Source: Meridianimarinicoccus zhengii
Lineage (GTDB): Bacteria; Pseudomonadota; Alphaproteobacteria; Rhodobacterales; Rhodobacteraceae
Direction of reading: 5' to 3'
Length of the DNA stretch: 64,000 nucleotides
NCBI RefSeq assembly: GCF_003254465.1
Contig: NZ_QDFI01000016.1
Location: forward strand, 1-64,000
Below the pieces are notes generated by a model, which saw nothing but the letters and a program-made list of their open reading frames with translations, did not search any database and was not told where the DNA came from. The position numbers and the translations under genes were made by a program. Position 1 is the stretch's first letter; the number at the start of each line of letters is the position of its first letter. Shown piece after piece: positions 8,783 through 17,422 of this stretch.

Positions 8783-10051
8783 ATGAACATCCTCATCCTC
8801 GGCGGCGGCGGGCGCGAACATGCATTGGCATGGGCGGCGATGCAGAACCCCAAATGCGACCGGCTGATCGTGGCACCGGGCAATGCGGGCATCGCGGCCA
8901 TCGCCGATTGCGCCGACCTGCCGATCGAGGATGGCGCCGCCGTCGCGCAATTCGCCGCCGAGAACGCGATCGATCTCGTGATCGTCGGCCCCGAGGCGCC
9001 GCTGGTCGCCGGTGTCGCGGACGAACTGCGCGCGGCGGGCGTGCTGGTGTTCGGCCCTTCGGCAGCGGCCGCACGGCTGGAGGCATCGAAAGCCTTCACC
9101 AAGGAGATCTGCGACGCCGCGTGCGTACCCACCGCGGCCTGGGCGCGCTTCACCGATGCGAACAGCGCACGCGCCCACCTGCGGACGACGGGCGCGCCCG
9201 TGGTGGTCAAGGCCGACGGGCTGGCGGCGGGCAAGGGTGTCGTGGTGGCGATGACGCTTGCCGAGGCCGAGGATGCCGTGGACACCATGTTCGGGGGAGC
9301 CTTCGGCGGCGCAGGCGCCGAGGTGGTGATCGAGGCGTTCATGGAGGGCGAGGAGGCGTCGTTCTTCGTGCTTTGCGATGGCATCGAGGCGCTGCCCATC
9401 GGTAGCGCGCAGGACCACAAGCGCGCGGGCGAAGGCGATACCGGCCCCAACACGGGCGGCATGGGGGCGTATTCCCCCGCGCCGATCCTGACCGATGCGT
9501 TGCAGGCCCAGGTGATGGACCGGATCATCCGCCCAACGCTGGCCGAGATGGCGGCACGCGGCACGCCCTATCAGGGGGTGCTCTATGCGGGGCTGATGAT
9601 CGAGAACGGCGCAGCGCGGCTTGTGGAATACAATGTCCGCTTCGGCGACCCGGAAGCACAGGTGCTGATGCTGCGGCTGGGCGCACAGGCGCTCGACCTG
9701 ATCCATGCCTGTGCAGAGGGGCGGCTCGCCGACGCACGGGTCGACTGGGCCCACGACCATGCGATGACCGTGGTTCTGGCCGCCGCGGGCTATCCCGGCG
9801 CCACCCGCAAGGGCGACGTGATCGGCGGGCTCGACGCGCTGCCCGAGGACAGCTTTCACATGATGTTCCACGCCGGGACAAAGACCGTGGACGGGCAGGT
9901 GCGGGCCCATGGCGGGCGCGTGCTGAACGCGACCGGGCGCGGTGCGACACTGGCCGCGGCGCGCGACCGGGCCTATGCGCTGGCCGACGCCGTCGACTGG
10001 CCTGGCGGGCAGTATCGCCGCGATATCGGATGGCGTGCCCTGCAAGGGTGA
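8783..10051 (+). CDS. purD: Phosphoribosylamine-glycine ligase (GARS)
   Basis: Second step of de novo purine synthesis: joins glycine to phosphoribosylamine using ATP. 422 residues, canonical length. N-terminal domain starts with ILILGGGGREHALAWA (residues 3-18). Next come the ATP-grasp with the KADGLAAGKGVVVA loop and EEASFF, the glycine-binding HKRAGEGDTGPNTGGMGAYSPAP block, and the metal-binding EYNVRFGDPEAQ. It is monocistronic as far as seen; the DUF3302-like gene begins 80 bases later. Confidence 0.97.
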   Translation: MNILILGGGGREHALAWAAMQNPKCDRLIVAPGNAGIAAIADCADLPIEDGAAVAQFAAENAIDLVIVGPEAPLVAGVADELRAAGVLVFGPSAAAARLEASKAFTKEICDAACVPTAAWARFTDANSARAHLRTTGAPVVVKADGLAAGKGVVVAMTLAEAEDAVDTMFGGAFGGAGAEVVIEAFMEGEEASFFVLCDGIEALPIGSAQDHKRAGEGDTGPNTGGMGAYSPAPILTDALQAQVMDRIIRPTLAEMAARGTPYQGVLYAGLMIENGAARLVEYNVRFGDPEAQVLMLRLGAQALDLIHACAEGRLADARVDWAHDHAMTVVLAAAGYPGATRKGDVIGGLDALPEDSFHMMFHAGTKTVDGQVRAHGGRVLNATGRGATLAAARDRAYALADAVDWPGGQYRRDIGWRALQG

Positions 10052-10131
10052 TGCGCCCGGATGCAGCAACCGTGGCGTCGTCCCTCGAAACGGGTTAAGC
10101 GGAATTCAGGATCGTCGCACCGGAGCACGCC

Positions 10132-10533
10132 ATGTCCACGGATCATCCCCCCGGCCTTCACCCTTTGGCCCCCGAGCATCTTCCGTTCTTCATCACGCCG
10201 CCGACTGCCACCGACATGATGCTGGTCAATGTGGGCGTGTTCCTGATCGGGCTCGTGCTCTTGGGCGGGGTCGTCTACCTGTCGCTGCACTCGCTTCCGG
10301 AACGGATGGCGCACAAACGCAACGCGGCGCAGTTCCAGTTGATCGGCATCCTGGCGCTGCTCGGGCTGCTGACCCACAACAACATGTTCTGGCTGGCCGC
10401 GCTCGTGCTCGCCGTGGTGGAGGTGCCGGACGTGATGACGCCGCTGCGGTCCATCGCACGCTCGCTGGAAAAGGCCACGGGCCGCGAGGAGGAGATCGCC
10501 GACAGCGTGACGGAGCCGCGGGACCATGTTTGA
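10132..10533 (+). CDS. DUF3302-like inner-membrane protein (YiaW/YibI type)
   Basis: 133 residues with three hydrophobic spans (about 29-50, 66-80, 84-100) and a charged C-terminal tail. The block YLSLHSLPERMAHKRN matches the LH.(I/L)P...A.KRN pattern I recall from E. coli YiaW/YibI (DUF3302). Those genes also sit directly upstream of a HlyD-type membrane-fusion gene (yiaV/yibH), as here. The stop overlaps the following HlyD start by 8 bases. Probably a membrane partner of that adaptor, perhaps affecting envelope or detergent resistance as reported for some relatives; exact role unknown. Confidence 0.7.
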   Translation: MSTDHPPGLHPLAPEHLPFFITPPTATDMMLVNVGVFLIGLVLLGGVVYLSLHSLPERMAHKRNAAQFQLIGILALLGLLTHNNMFWLAALVLAVVEVPDVMTPLRSIARSLEKATGREEEIADSVTEPRDHV

Positions 10534-11764
10534 ACTGCTGTTCTGTTCGCTCTTCACGCTGCTGCCCGATTTCCTCTATCGCCGGTTCGGGCAGGGCAAG
10601 CGCATTGGGCAAGAGATCACGCTGTTCTCGGTCTGGTACGAGTTGCGTTGGGGCATCACCGGCTGCCTTATCCTGGCACTCGGGCTCATTACCGTCGTGT
10701 TCTTCTTTCACCCGTCCACCAGTGCCGTGTCGTCCTATTTCCGCACGGTGACGATCCTGCCCGAAACGCCGGGCCGCGTGGTCGAGGTCAACGTGCGCGG
10801 CCAGCAACGGGTGGAAGCAGGCGATGTGCTTTTCCGGCTGGACGATTCGAGCCAGCAGGCCGCATTGGAAACCGCACGCCGCCGCATTGCCGAGGTGGAT
10901 GCTTCCCTGTCGGTCGCACAGGACCAGCTGGCCGCGACGGCAGGGCAGCTGGACCAGGCGATCGGCCTGCTGGACGAGGCCGAGAACGAGCTTGCGCGGC
11001 AATTGAACCTGCTTGCGCGGAACCCGAACGTCGTGTCGGACAGCGAAATCGACCGGCTGCAATCTGTCGTCACGGCCCGTCAGGGCGCGGTGGACTCTGC
11101 CCGCGCCAACCAGGCCGCGCTCCAGACGCAGATCGACCTGCTGATCCCGGCGCAGCGCGCGTCGGCCGAAGCGGCGCTTGCGCAAGCGCAGGCTGAGCTG
11201 GACAAGACCATCGTGCGCGCCGGCGTCACCGGCACGGTCGAACAGTTCCAGTTGCAGGTGGGGGATTACATTTCGGCCATACTGCGGCCCGCGGGGATCC
11301 TGGTGCCCGCGGAATACGACCGCGGCGTGTTCGTGGCCGGGTTCAACCAGCTCGCCGGCGGCGTGGTCAAACCGGGCATGCTGGCCGAGATCTCCTGTGC
11401 CTCCCTTCCTTTTCGCATCGTGCCGATGGTCGTGACCGGCGTGCAGGATGTCATCGCAACCGGACAATTCCGTCCGTCCGACCAGTTGATCGACCCGCTG
11501 GAACGCACCGGGCGCCCCGGCAGCCTGACCGTACGGCTTGAGCCGCTTTTCGAAGGGCAGGCTGACGCGATCCCGCCCGGCAGCGCCTGCGTCGCCAATG
11601 CCTATACCAGCTTTCACGACCAGTTGGACGATCCCGATCTCGGGTTCTGGACGCGGCTCGGACTGCACGGGGTTGAAACCGTCGGGATCGTCCATGCCAT
11701 CCTGTTGCGGTCACAGACGCTGCTGCTGCCGGTGCGCAGTCTTGTGCTGACGGGTAGCCACTAG
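10526..11764 (+). CDS. HlyD-family membrane-fusion protein (YiaV/YibH type)
   Basis: 412 residues, single inner-membrane helix near 43-61, periplasmic remainder. A lipoyl/beta-barrel half motif (TPGRVVEVNVRGQQRVEAGDVLFRLDDS, about 81-108) leads into a long alpha-hairpin (about 110-215, Ala/Gln/Glu rich). The second lipoyl half (DKTIVRAGVTGTVEQFQLQ) and beta-barrel follow. No RND, MFS or ABC pump and no TolC-like gene is adjacent; the partner is the overlapping DUF3302-like gene. The N-terminus (MFELLFCSLFTLLPDFLYRRFG) is itself hydrophobic and may be a second membrane element. Substrate unknown. Confidence 0.82.
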   Translation: MFELLFCSLFTLLPDFLYRRFGQGKRIGQEITLFSVWYELRWGITGCLILALGLITVVFFFHPSTSAVSSYFRTVTILPETPGRVVEVNVRGQQRVEAGDVLFRLDDSSQQAALETARRRIAEVDASLSVAQDQLAATAGQLDQAIGLLDEAENELARQLNLLARNPNVVSDSEIDRLQSVVTARQGAVDSARANQAALQTQIDLLIPAQRASAEAALAQAQAELDKTIVRAGVTGTVEQFQLQVGDYISAILRPAGILVPAEYDRGVFVAGFNQLAGGVVKPGMLAEISCASLPFRIVPMVVTGVQDVIATGQFRPSDQLIDPLERTGRPGSLTVRLEPLFEGQADAIPPGSACVANAYTSFHDQLDDPDLGFWTRLGLHGVETVGIVHAILLRSQTLLLPVRSLVLTGSH

Positions 11765-11771
11765 CGGAAGG

Positions 11772-12092
11772 TCACTCCCGGCCCGCGTCTATTGCGATGT
11801 CCTGCCGCAACGCGCCGCTGGCCGCGTCGTACACGAGAATGCGGTCATCCGCGGTCACCACGGCGTACCAGCCCGGGCCCGCGGTCACCGCAAGCACCGT
11901 GGTCCCTTCGGGCAGGGCGACAACGGCAGGCAGCGGCGGCAGGCGCGGGGCGTCGTCCCGCTGCAACCGCAGCGCCAGCAACACGACGATGGCGAGGATA
12001 CCGAAGATCATCACGCCGGTCAGCGCAGTCACCATGACGCGCAACTGCCGCAATGCGCGGGGTTCGGGCGGCGGGTCCGGCTGGTCCTGCAT
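11772..12092 (-). CDS. Small membrane-anchored protein (DUF6476-like)
   Basis: 106 residues: a proline-rich start, one membrane helix (about 20-45, VMVTALTGVMIFGILAIVVLLALRL), and a short domain with beta-propeller-blade-like strands (GPGWYAVVTADDRILVYDAASG). This layout matches small Rhodobacterales proteins I recall as DUF6476. Function unknown. It is convergent with the HlyD gene (7-base gap) and divergent from the pseudouridine synthase; Rhodobacterales often keep it next to rluA/rpoH as here. Confidence 0.7.
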   Translation of the reverse strand: MQDQPDPPPEPRALRQLRVMVTALTGVMIFGILAIVVLLALRLQRDDAPRLPPLPAVVALPEGTTVLAVTAGPGWYAVVTADDRILVYDAASGALRQDIAIDAGRE

Positions 12093-12214
12093 GGGATGCT
12101 CCGTTCTCGGTCCCGGCTCTCCTAGCGTGCGGGACGGTGCACCGCCAGTGCAACCGGGGTGACAGCACCGCGTGTCCGCGCTATCCAGCCCTGCCCAGCC
12201 GAAGCGATCCGCCC

Positions 12215-13285
12215 ATGTCCCGCCTGCGCCTTGTCCATGTCACCATCGCCGCCGATCCGCCCGCGCGGGCCGACCGGGCGCTGGCGCGGGATGTCCCCGC
12301 AGACGCCGCACTCAGCCGCACGCGCATCGCGCGGCTGCTCGACGACGGGGCCGTGAAATGCGGCGACAGGGTGCTGTCCGCGAAGTCGCGGCTGGCCGAG
12401 GGCGATGTCGTGACCCTCGCCGTTACCGATGCCGAGGACGCGGGCATCGTGGCAGAGGACATCCCGCTCGACATCGTCTTCGAAGACGCCGACCTGATCG
12501 TGGTGAACAAACCCGCGGGCATGGTCGTCCACCCCGCCCCCGGCAGCCCCGGCGGCACGCTGGTCAACGCGCTGATGGCGCATTGCGGCGACAGCCTGTC
12601 GGGCGTCGGCGGCGAAGCCCGCCCCGGCATCGTCCACCGTATCGACAAGGATACCTCGGGCCTTCTGGTCGTGGCGAAATCCGACCGTGCGCATCACGGG
12701 CTGGCGGTTCAGTTCGCCGCCCATACGGTCGCGCGCCACTACCGCGCGCTGGTGCATGGCGTGCCCGACGCGGCGAGCGCGCGTCTGCGCGGACTGCCGG
12801 GCGTGACCTTCGAACCTGGCGGGGTGCTGTGTGTCACGACGCAGATCGGACGCCACCGCCACGACCGGCAGAAGCAGGCGGTGCTTCCATCGGGCGGACG
12901 CCACGCGATCACCCGCGCCAAGGTTCTGGACACCTACGGCACGCCGCCCGGCGTGGCCCTGCTGGACTGTTGGCTGGAAACCGGGCGCACCCATCAGATC
13001 CGGGTGCATATGGCCCATCTGGGCCATCCGCTGATCGGCGATCCGACCTATGGGGCGCGCCGCCGCCTGCCCGCCCGCGGCTTCGCACCCGCGGCTCGCG
13101 CTGTCGCGGATGACTTCCCGCGGCAGGCGCTCCATGCCGCGACTTTGGGGTTCGTACACCCGGTCACGCAGACGTGGCTGGCCTTCGATGCGCCTTTGCC
13201 AGACGATATGCAGCGACTGACACAGGCACTTGGCGGTGATCCCGCGCAGGCCGCCTGTGCACCGATGCAAGGCAATGACACTTGA
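12215..13285 (+). CDS. RluA-family 23S rRNA pseudouridine synthase (RluD-like)
   Basis: Isomerises uridines in large-subunit rRNA. 356 residues: S4 RNA-binding domain (about 18-75), then the catalytic domain with HRIDKDTSGLLVVAKS, where Asp144 (HRID) is the catalytic nucleophile. GRTHQIRVHMAHLGHPLIGDPTYG is the expected second motif. The ATG at 12215 is preferred to longer in-frame starts because the S4 domain starts within 15 residues and upstream sequence is low-complexity. Which uridines are targeted (RluD-like 1911/1915/1917, or RluC-like) cannot be decided here. rpoH follows after 71 bases. Confidence 0.9.
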   Translation: MSRLRLVHVTIAADPPARADRALARDVPADAALSRTRIARLLDDGAVKCGDRVLSAKSRLAEGDVVTLAVTDAEDAGIVAEDIPLDIVFEDADLIVVNKPAGMVVHPAPGSPGGTLVNALMAHCGDSLSGVGGEARPGIVHRIDKDTSGLLVVAKSDRAHHGLAVQFAAHTVARHYRALVHGVPDAASARLRGLPGVTFEPGGVLCVTTQIGRHRHDRQKQAVLPSGGRHAITRAKVLDTYGTPPGVALLDCWLETGRTHQIRVHMAHLGHPLIGDPTYGARRRLPARGFAPAARAVADDFPRQALHAATLGFVHPVTQTWLAFDAPLPDDMQRLTQALGGDPAQAACAPMQGNDT

Positions 13286-13356
13286 TCCGGCCAAGTGAAG
13301 CGCCCAAGTGTTAATGTGAAATGAATGTACATTCCGCGTGACGAAGGAAAACGACC

Positions 13357-14256
13357 GTGGCTTCCACATATCAGAACCTGCCCGCGCCGTCCCCCGAACA
13401 GGGGTTGAACCGATACCTTCAGGAAATCCGCAAGTTCCCCATGCTGGAACCCGAAGAGGAATACATGCTCGCCAAGCGCTGGGTCGAGGACCAGGACACC
13501 GAGGCGGCGCACAAGATGGTGACATCGCACCTGAGGCTCGCGGCCAAGATCGCCATGGGCTATCGCGGCTACGGGTTGCCCCAGGCCGAGGTGATTTCTG
13601 AGGCCAACGTCGGGCTGATGCAGGCAGTGAAGCGGTTCGACCCGGAAAAGGGGTTCCGCCTTGCGACCTATGCGATGTGGTGGATCCGCGCCTCGATCCA
13701 GGAATACATCCTGCGGTCGTGGTCCCTTGTGAAGCTGGGCACCACCAGCGCCCAGAAGAAGCTGTTCTTCAACCTGCGCAAGGCCAAGTCGCGCATCGGC
13801 GCGCTGGAGGACGGTGATCTTCGCCCGGAACATGTCGCCCGGATCGCCCATGATCTGAGCGTCACCGAGGACGAGGTCATTTCCATGAACCGACGCCTGT
13901 CGGGGGGCGACGCGTCGCTGAACGCGACCATCGGCTCGGATGACGATGGGTCGGCCCAGTGGCAGGACTGGCTGGAGGACGAAGGCGCCGACCAGGCCGG
14001 CAACTACGCCGAAGCCGACGAGTTGACCTATCGCCGCGAATTGCTGACCGAAGCGATGGACGTGCTGAACGACCGCGAAAAGGACATCCTCGTGCAGCGC
14101 CGGCTTCAGGAGGACACGGTCACCCTGGAGGACCTTTCGGCGCAATACGATGTCAGCCGCGAACGCATCCGCCAGATCGAGGTGCGCGCGTTCGAGAAGC
14201 TTCAGAAGAAGATGCGCGAACTGGCAGTCGAACGTGGCCTGATGCCTGCCGACTGA
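13357..14256 (+). CDS. rpoH: RNA polymerase sigma-32 factor (heat shock)
   Basis: Alternative sigma factor directing RNA polymerase to heat-shock and, in Rhodobacterales, oxidative-stress promoters. 299 residues. Region 2 (about 50-125) has LPQAEVISEANVGLMQAVKRFDPEKGFRLATYAMWWIRASIQEYI-type core helices. The RpoH box QKKLFFNLR sits at 133-141 and distinguishes it from housekeeping sigma. Region 4 ends with VSRERIRQIEVRAFEKLQ. Rhodobacterales often carry two RpoH paralogs, RpoHI and RpoHII; I cannot tell which this is. The upstream gap contains two CAAGTG repeats (near 13287 and 13300) of unknown meaning. Confidence 0.94.
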   Translation: MASTYQNLPAPSPEQGLNRYLQEIRKFPMLEPEEEYMLAKRWVEDQDTEAAHKMVTSHLRLAAKIAMGYRGYGLPQAEVISEANVGLMQAVKRFDPEKGFRLATYAMWWIRASIQEYILRSWSLVKLGTTSAQKKLFFNLRKAKSRIGALEDGDLRPEHVARIAHDLSVTEDEVISMNRRLSGGDASLNATIGSDDDGSAQWQDWLEDEGADQAGNYAEADELTYRRELLTEAMDVLNDREKDILVQRRLQEDTVTLEDLSAQYDVSRERIRQIEVRAFEKLQKKMRELAVERGLMPAD

Positions 14257-14320
14257 CCTCGGCTTGCCACCGCCGCACGCCCCGCTATGGTGGCGCAAAC
14301 ATGAGCGGCGGAGGCAGAAC

Positions 14321-15295
14321 ATGGCACATATCCGGTGGGGCATCCTTGGGGCGGCGCACTTCGCGGCGCAGCACATGGGGCCCGCGCTCCACGCCGCGGC
14401 GGGCGGGGAACTGGTGGCACTTGCCACCCGTGACCCGGCCAAGGCCGATCCATTCCGCGCCATCGCCCCAAACCTGCGCGTGCATGGTGATTACAACGCG
14501 CTGCTGGCCGATCCGGGGGTGGATGCGATCTATATCCCCCTACCCAACACGATGCATCTGGACTGGACGCTCAAGGCGCTTGCGGCAGGCAAGCACGTGC
14601 TGACGGAAAAGCCCGTCGCCATGGAAGCGCCGGAAATCGACCGGCTGATCGCAGCCCGCGACAGTGCCGGGCGGCTCGCCGCCGAGGCCTACATGATCGT
14701 GTTCCACCCCCAGTGGCAGCATGTGCGCGACCTGCTGGCCAGCCGCGCCATCGGCCCGCTGCGACACGTGGAAGGGATGTTCTGCTTCAACAACGCCGCC
14801 GACCGGGACAACATCCGCAATCAGCCGGATCTGGGCGGCGGAGCCTTGCGCGACATCGGCGTCTACGTGATCGGCGCAACACGCTTCGTCACCGCAGCCG
14901 AACCCGACAGCGTGGATGCCCGCATCCGCTGGGACCGCGGCGTCGACGCCTTCAGCCATATCGACGCGACCTTCCCCGGCTTCACCTATGCCGCGACCGT
15001 GTCGATCCGGCTCAACCCGTGGCAGACGATGACCTTCCACGGCGAAACCGGGTCGATCCACCTGACGGCGCCATTCAACGGCCCCGTCTTCGGCGACGCG
15101 GCGGTGATCCTTCGGCAGGCGGGCCAGCCCGAACAGGTGGCGCGGTTCAACGGCGCGCGGCAATACGAGTTGCAGGTCGCGGCGTTCAACCACAGTGCCT
15201 CGACCGGGGCCGCCTATCCGTGCCCGCTCGAATTCTCGCGCGGCACGCAGGCGATGATGGACCGGGTTTTCGCGGCGGCGACCGACCTGCCCTGA
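14321..15295 (+). CDS. Gfo/Idh/MocA-family NAD(P)-dependent oxidoreductase
   Basis: 324 residues. An N-terminal Rossmann domain begins WGILGAAHFAAQHMGPAL (6-23). The catalytic-lysine motif EKPVAMEA is at 96-103, and the C-terminal GFO/IDH/MocA beta-sheet domain follows, with GGGALRDIGVYVIGATRF as the substrate-side loop. Substrate is probably a sugar, inositol or related polyol; no carbohydrate genes lie next to it to narrow this. The ATG at 14321 places the Rossmann strand at residue 4. It is convergent with the agmatinase gene, 4 bases apart. Confidence 0.88.
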   Translation: MAHIRWGILGAAHFAAQHMGPALHAAAGGELVALATRDPAKADPFRAIAPNLRVHGDYNALLADPGVDAIYIPLPNTMHLDWTLKALAAGKHVLTEKPVAMEAPEIDRLIAARDSAGRLAAEAYMIVFHPQWQHVRDLLASRAIGPLRHVEGMFCFNNAADRDNIRNQPDLGGGALRDIGVYVIGATRFVTAAEPDSVDARIRWDRGVDAFSHIDATFPGFTYAATVSIRLNPWQTMTFHGETGSIHLTAPFNGPVFGDAAVILRQAGQPEQVARFNGARQYELQVAAFNHSASTGAAYPCPLEFSRGTQAMMDRVFAAATDLP

Positions 15296-15299
15296 CAGA

Positions 15300-16157
15300 T
15301 CAGGCCATCGCCATCAGCGCATAGGCGATCTGGGCGGCGGTGAAATCGGACACGGTGCTGGTGGGCGTCGGCGCAAGCTCGACCACGTCGCAGCCCACCA
15401 GCCGCCGCCCCTTGAGCGCGTGTTCCACCAGGTGCAGCGCCTGCCAGAAGCCGAGTCCGCCCGGCACCGGCGTGCCCGTATCCGGCATCACCGACGGGTC
15501 GAGCCCGTCCACGTCGAAACTGACATAGACCAGTTCCGGAAAATCGTCGGGAAGGTCCACCGTGTGCAGGTTGCCGCTGACCAGCGTTTCCGCATCCCAT
15601 TGCAGCACGCCAAGCCGGTCGCGCAACGCGACCTCGTCGCTCGATTGCGCACGGATGCCGAACTGCGCGATGGCGATCCCGTCCTCCTCGGCCAGCAACT
15701 GCATCACCGATGCATGGGAATGGCGGTGCCCTTGATAGGCCGTGCGCAGGTCCGCATGGGCGTCGATCTGCACGATGCCAATCGGGACGTCTGATGCCGC
15801 AGCCACGCCGCGCACGGCACCATAGCTCAGCGAATGCTCGCCCCCCAGCACCACCGGCACGCGCCCCGCGGCCACCGCCGCCTGCGTCCGCGCCGCGATG
15901 CGGGCCATCACGTCGTGCATGTCTCCGCCGCAATCTACAGCCGGTTCGGTCACGATCCCCTGCGCGCAGGGCTCGCCGCCGCGCCAGAGCCGTTCCAGTT
16001 CAACGCTGGCGGCCAGCAGCGCGGCAGGCCCGTTCGCCGTCCCCGCGCCATAGCTCACCGTGCGTTCCAGCGGCACCGGGATCACGCGAAACTGGGCCGT
16101 CGCCTCGTCCTGCTCCGCCGCGGACAACTCGCCATCGAGAAACGGGATCATGGGCAC
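15300..16157 (-). CDS. speB: Agmatinase (ureohydrolase)
   Basis: Hydrolyses agmatine to putrescine and urea, using a binuclear Mn centre. 285 residues with all ligands visible: GGEHS (His108), IDAHAD (Asp132, His134, Asp136) and SFDVDGLDP (Asp215, Asp217). Arginase and guanidinobutyrase share this fold, but the operon with arginine decarboxylase and the carboxyspermidine enzymes makes agmatine the natural substrate. Start is ATG at 16157, 1 base after the decarboxylase stop; Met-3 is equally possible. It is the last gene of the polyamine operon. Confidence 0.88.
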   Translation of the reverse strand: MPMIPFLDGELSAAEQDEATAQFRVIPVPLERTVSYGAGTANGPAALLAASVELERLWRGGEPCAQGIVTEPAVDCGGDMHDVMARIAARTQAAVAAGRVPVVLGGEHSLSYGAVRGVAAASDVPIGIVQIDAHADLRTAYQGHRHSHASVMQLLAEEDGIAIAQFGIRAQSSDEVALRDRLGVLQWDAETLVSGNLHTVDLPDDFPELVYVSFDVDGLDPSVMPDTGTPVPGGLGFWQALHLVEHALKGRRLVGCDVVELAPTPTSTVSDFTAAQIAYALMAMA

Positions 16158-16158
16158 C

Positions 16159-17343
16159 TCAAAGCCTGTTCAGGAAATCGTCATAGCCGAACTGCCGCAC
16201 GATCCGCAGATCGTCGGTCCGGCTGTCCCAAACGGCGATGGCCGGCAGCGGCACGCCGTTGAACGTGTTCGTCTTGACCATGGAGTAATGCGCCTGGTCG
16301 AGGAACGCGAAGCGGTCGCCCACCGCCCAGCCGCCCGCCGGGCGGAAATCGCCGATGACGTCGCCCGCAAGGCAGGACGGCCCGCCCACGCGGATCGCCG
16401 TCCCTTCGCCTTCGGGCAACTCGCCCAGCAGGTCGGGCCGGTAGGGCGCTTCGATCACGTCGGGCATATGGCAGGTGGCCGAGATGTCGGAAATCGCCAG
16501 CGGCATGCCGTTGTCGGAGAGATCGAGGATCTCGCCCACGAGGATGCCCGCCTGCAGCGCCACGGCCTCCCCCGGCTCCAGGTAGACCTCCACGCCGTAG
16601 GTCGCCCGGATGTGCCGGATCAGGTCCACCAGCCCCGCGCGGTCGTAATCCCCGCGCGTGATGTGATGGCCGCCACCGAGGTTGAGCCATCTGAGATCGT
16701 GCAGCCACGGCCCGATCACCGGCTCCACCGCGTCCCATGTTCGCGCGAGCGGCTCAAAACCCTGCTCGCACAGGGTGTGCATGTGCAGCCCCGAAAGCCC
16801 GGCCAGATCGCCGGGGGCGACCTTCGACACCGGTTGGCCGAGCCGCGAACAAGGCGCGGCCGGGTCGTATTTCGGGTTCCAGCCCTCGGAATGTTCAGGA
16901 TTGATGCGCAGGCCGGTCTCGACGGCGACGCCATCGGCCAGGGCTTCATCGACCAGCGGTCGGAACCGCGCGGCCTGCGCCGTCGAATTGAAGATCACAT
17001 GGTCCGAGATGCGCAGAACCTCGCGCAACTCATCCGCCTTGAACCCCGCGTTGAACGTGGCGACATGGCCGCCGAAGACCTCGCGCCCCAGACGCGCCTC
17101 GTGCAGGCCCGACGCCGCCGTGCCGGACAGATGGGCCATGACCACGGGTGCCATGGCGGGCATGGAGAACGCCTTGAGCGCAAGGAACACATGCGCGCCG
17201 GACCGGGCCGCCACGTCGCCAAGGATCGCGCAGTTGCGGTCGATCTGCGCCGCATCCACCACGAAACAGGGCGATGGTACGCGCGAAAGGTCGAATCGCG
17301 CGAACCGCTCCGCGCTGTCCGCGGCAATGTCGATCTGGGTCAT
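16159..17343 (-). CDS. nspC: Carboxy(nor)spermidine decarboxylase
   Basis: PLP enzyme of the alanine-racemase/group IV decarboxylase fold, decarboxylating carboxyspermidine to spermidine. 394 residues. The Schiff-base lysine is Lys57 in HVFLALKAFSMPAM. The PLP phosphate site is around LRWLNLGGGHHITRGDYD, and the C-terminal catalytic Cys lies in VGGPSCLAGDV. It follows the matching dehydrogenase by 79 bases and precedes agmatinase by 1. As the operon makes putrescine rather than diaminopropane, the physiological substrate is more likely carboxyspermidine than carboxynorspermidine. Confidence 0.92.
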   Translation of the reverse strand: MTQIDIAADSAERFARFDLSRVPSPCFVVDAAQIDRNCAILGDVAARSGAHVFLALKAFSMPAMAPVVMAHLSGTAASGLHEARLGREVFGGHVATFNAGFKADELREVLRISDHVIFNSTAQAARFRPLVDEALADGVAVETGLRINPEHSEGWNPKYDPAAPCSRLGQPVSKVAPGDLAGLSGLHMHTLCEQGFEPLARTWDAVEPVIGPWLHDLRWLNLGGGHHITRGDYDRAGLVDLIRHIRATYGVEVYLEPGEAVALQAGILVGEILDLSDNGMPLAISDISATCHMPDVIEAPYRPDLLGELPEGEGTAIRVGGPSCLAGDVIGDFRPAGGWAVGDRFAFLDQAHYSMVKTNTFNGVPLPAIAVWDSRTDDLRIVRQFGYDDFLNRL

Positions 17344-17422
17344 CGTGCCATCCTCGCCACGGGTGCCGGAGCGCAGCGACCGGGTGCGGCGGGGCTCGAT
17401 GCCCCGGCGCGCCCGGCCACCT

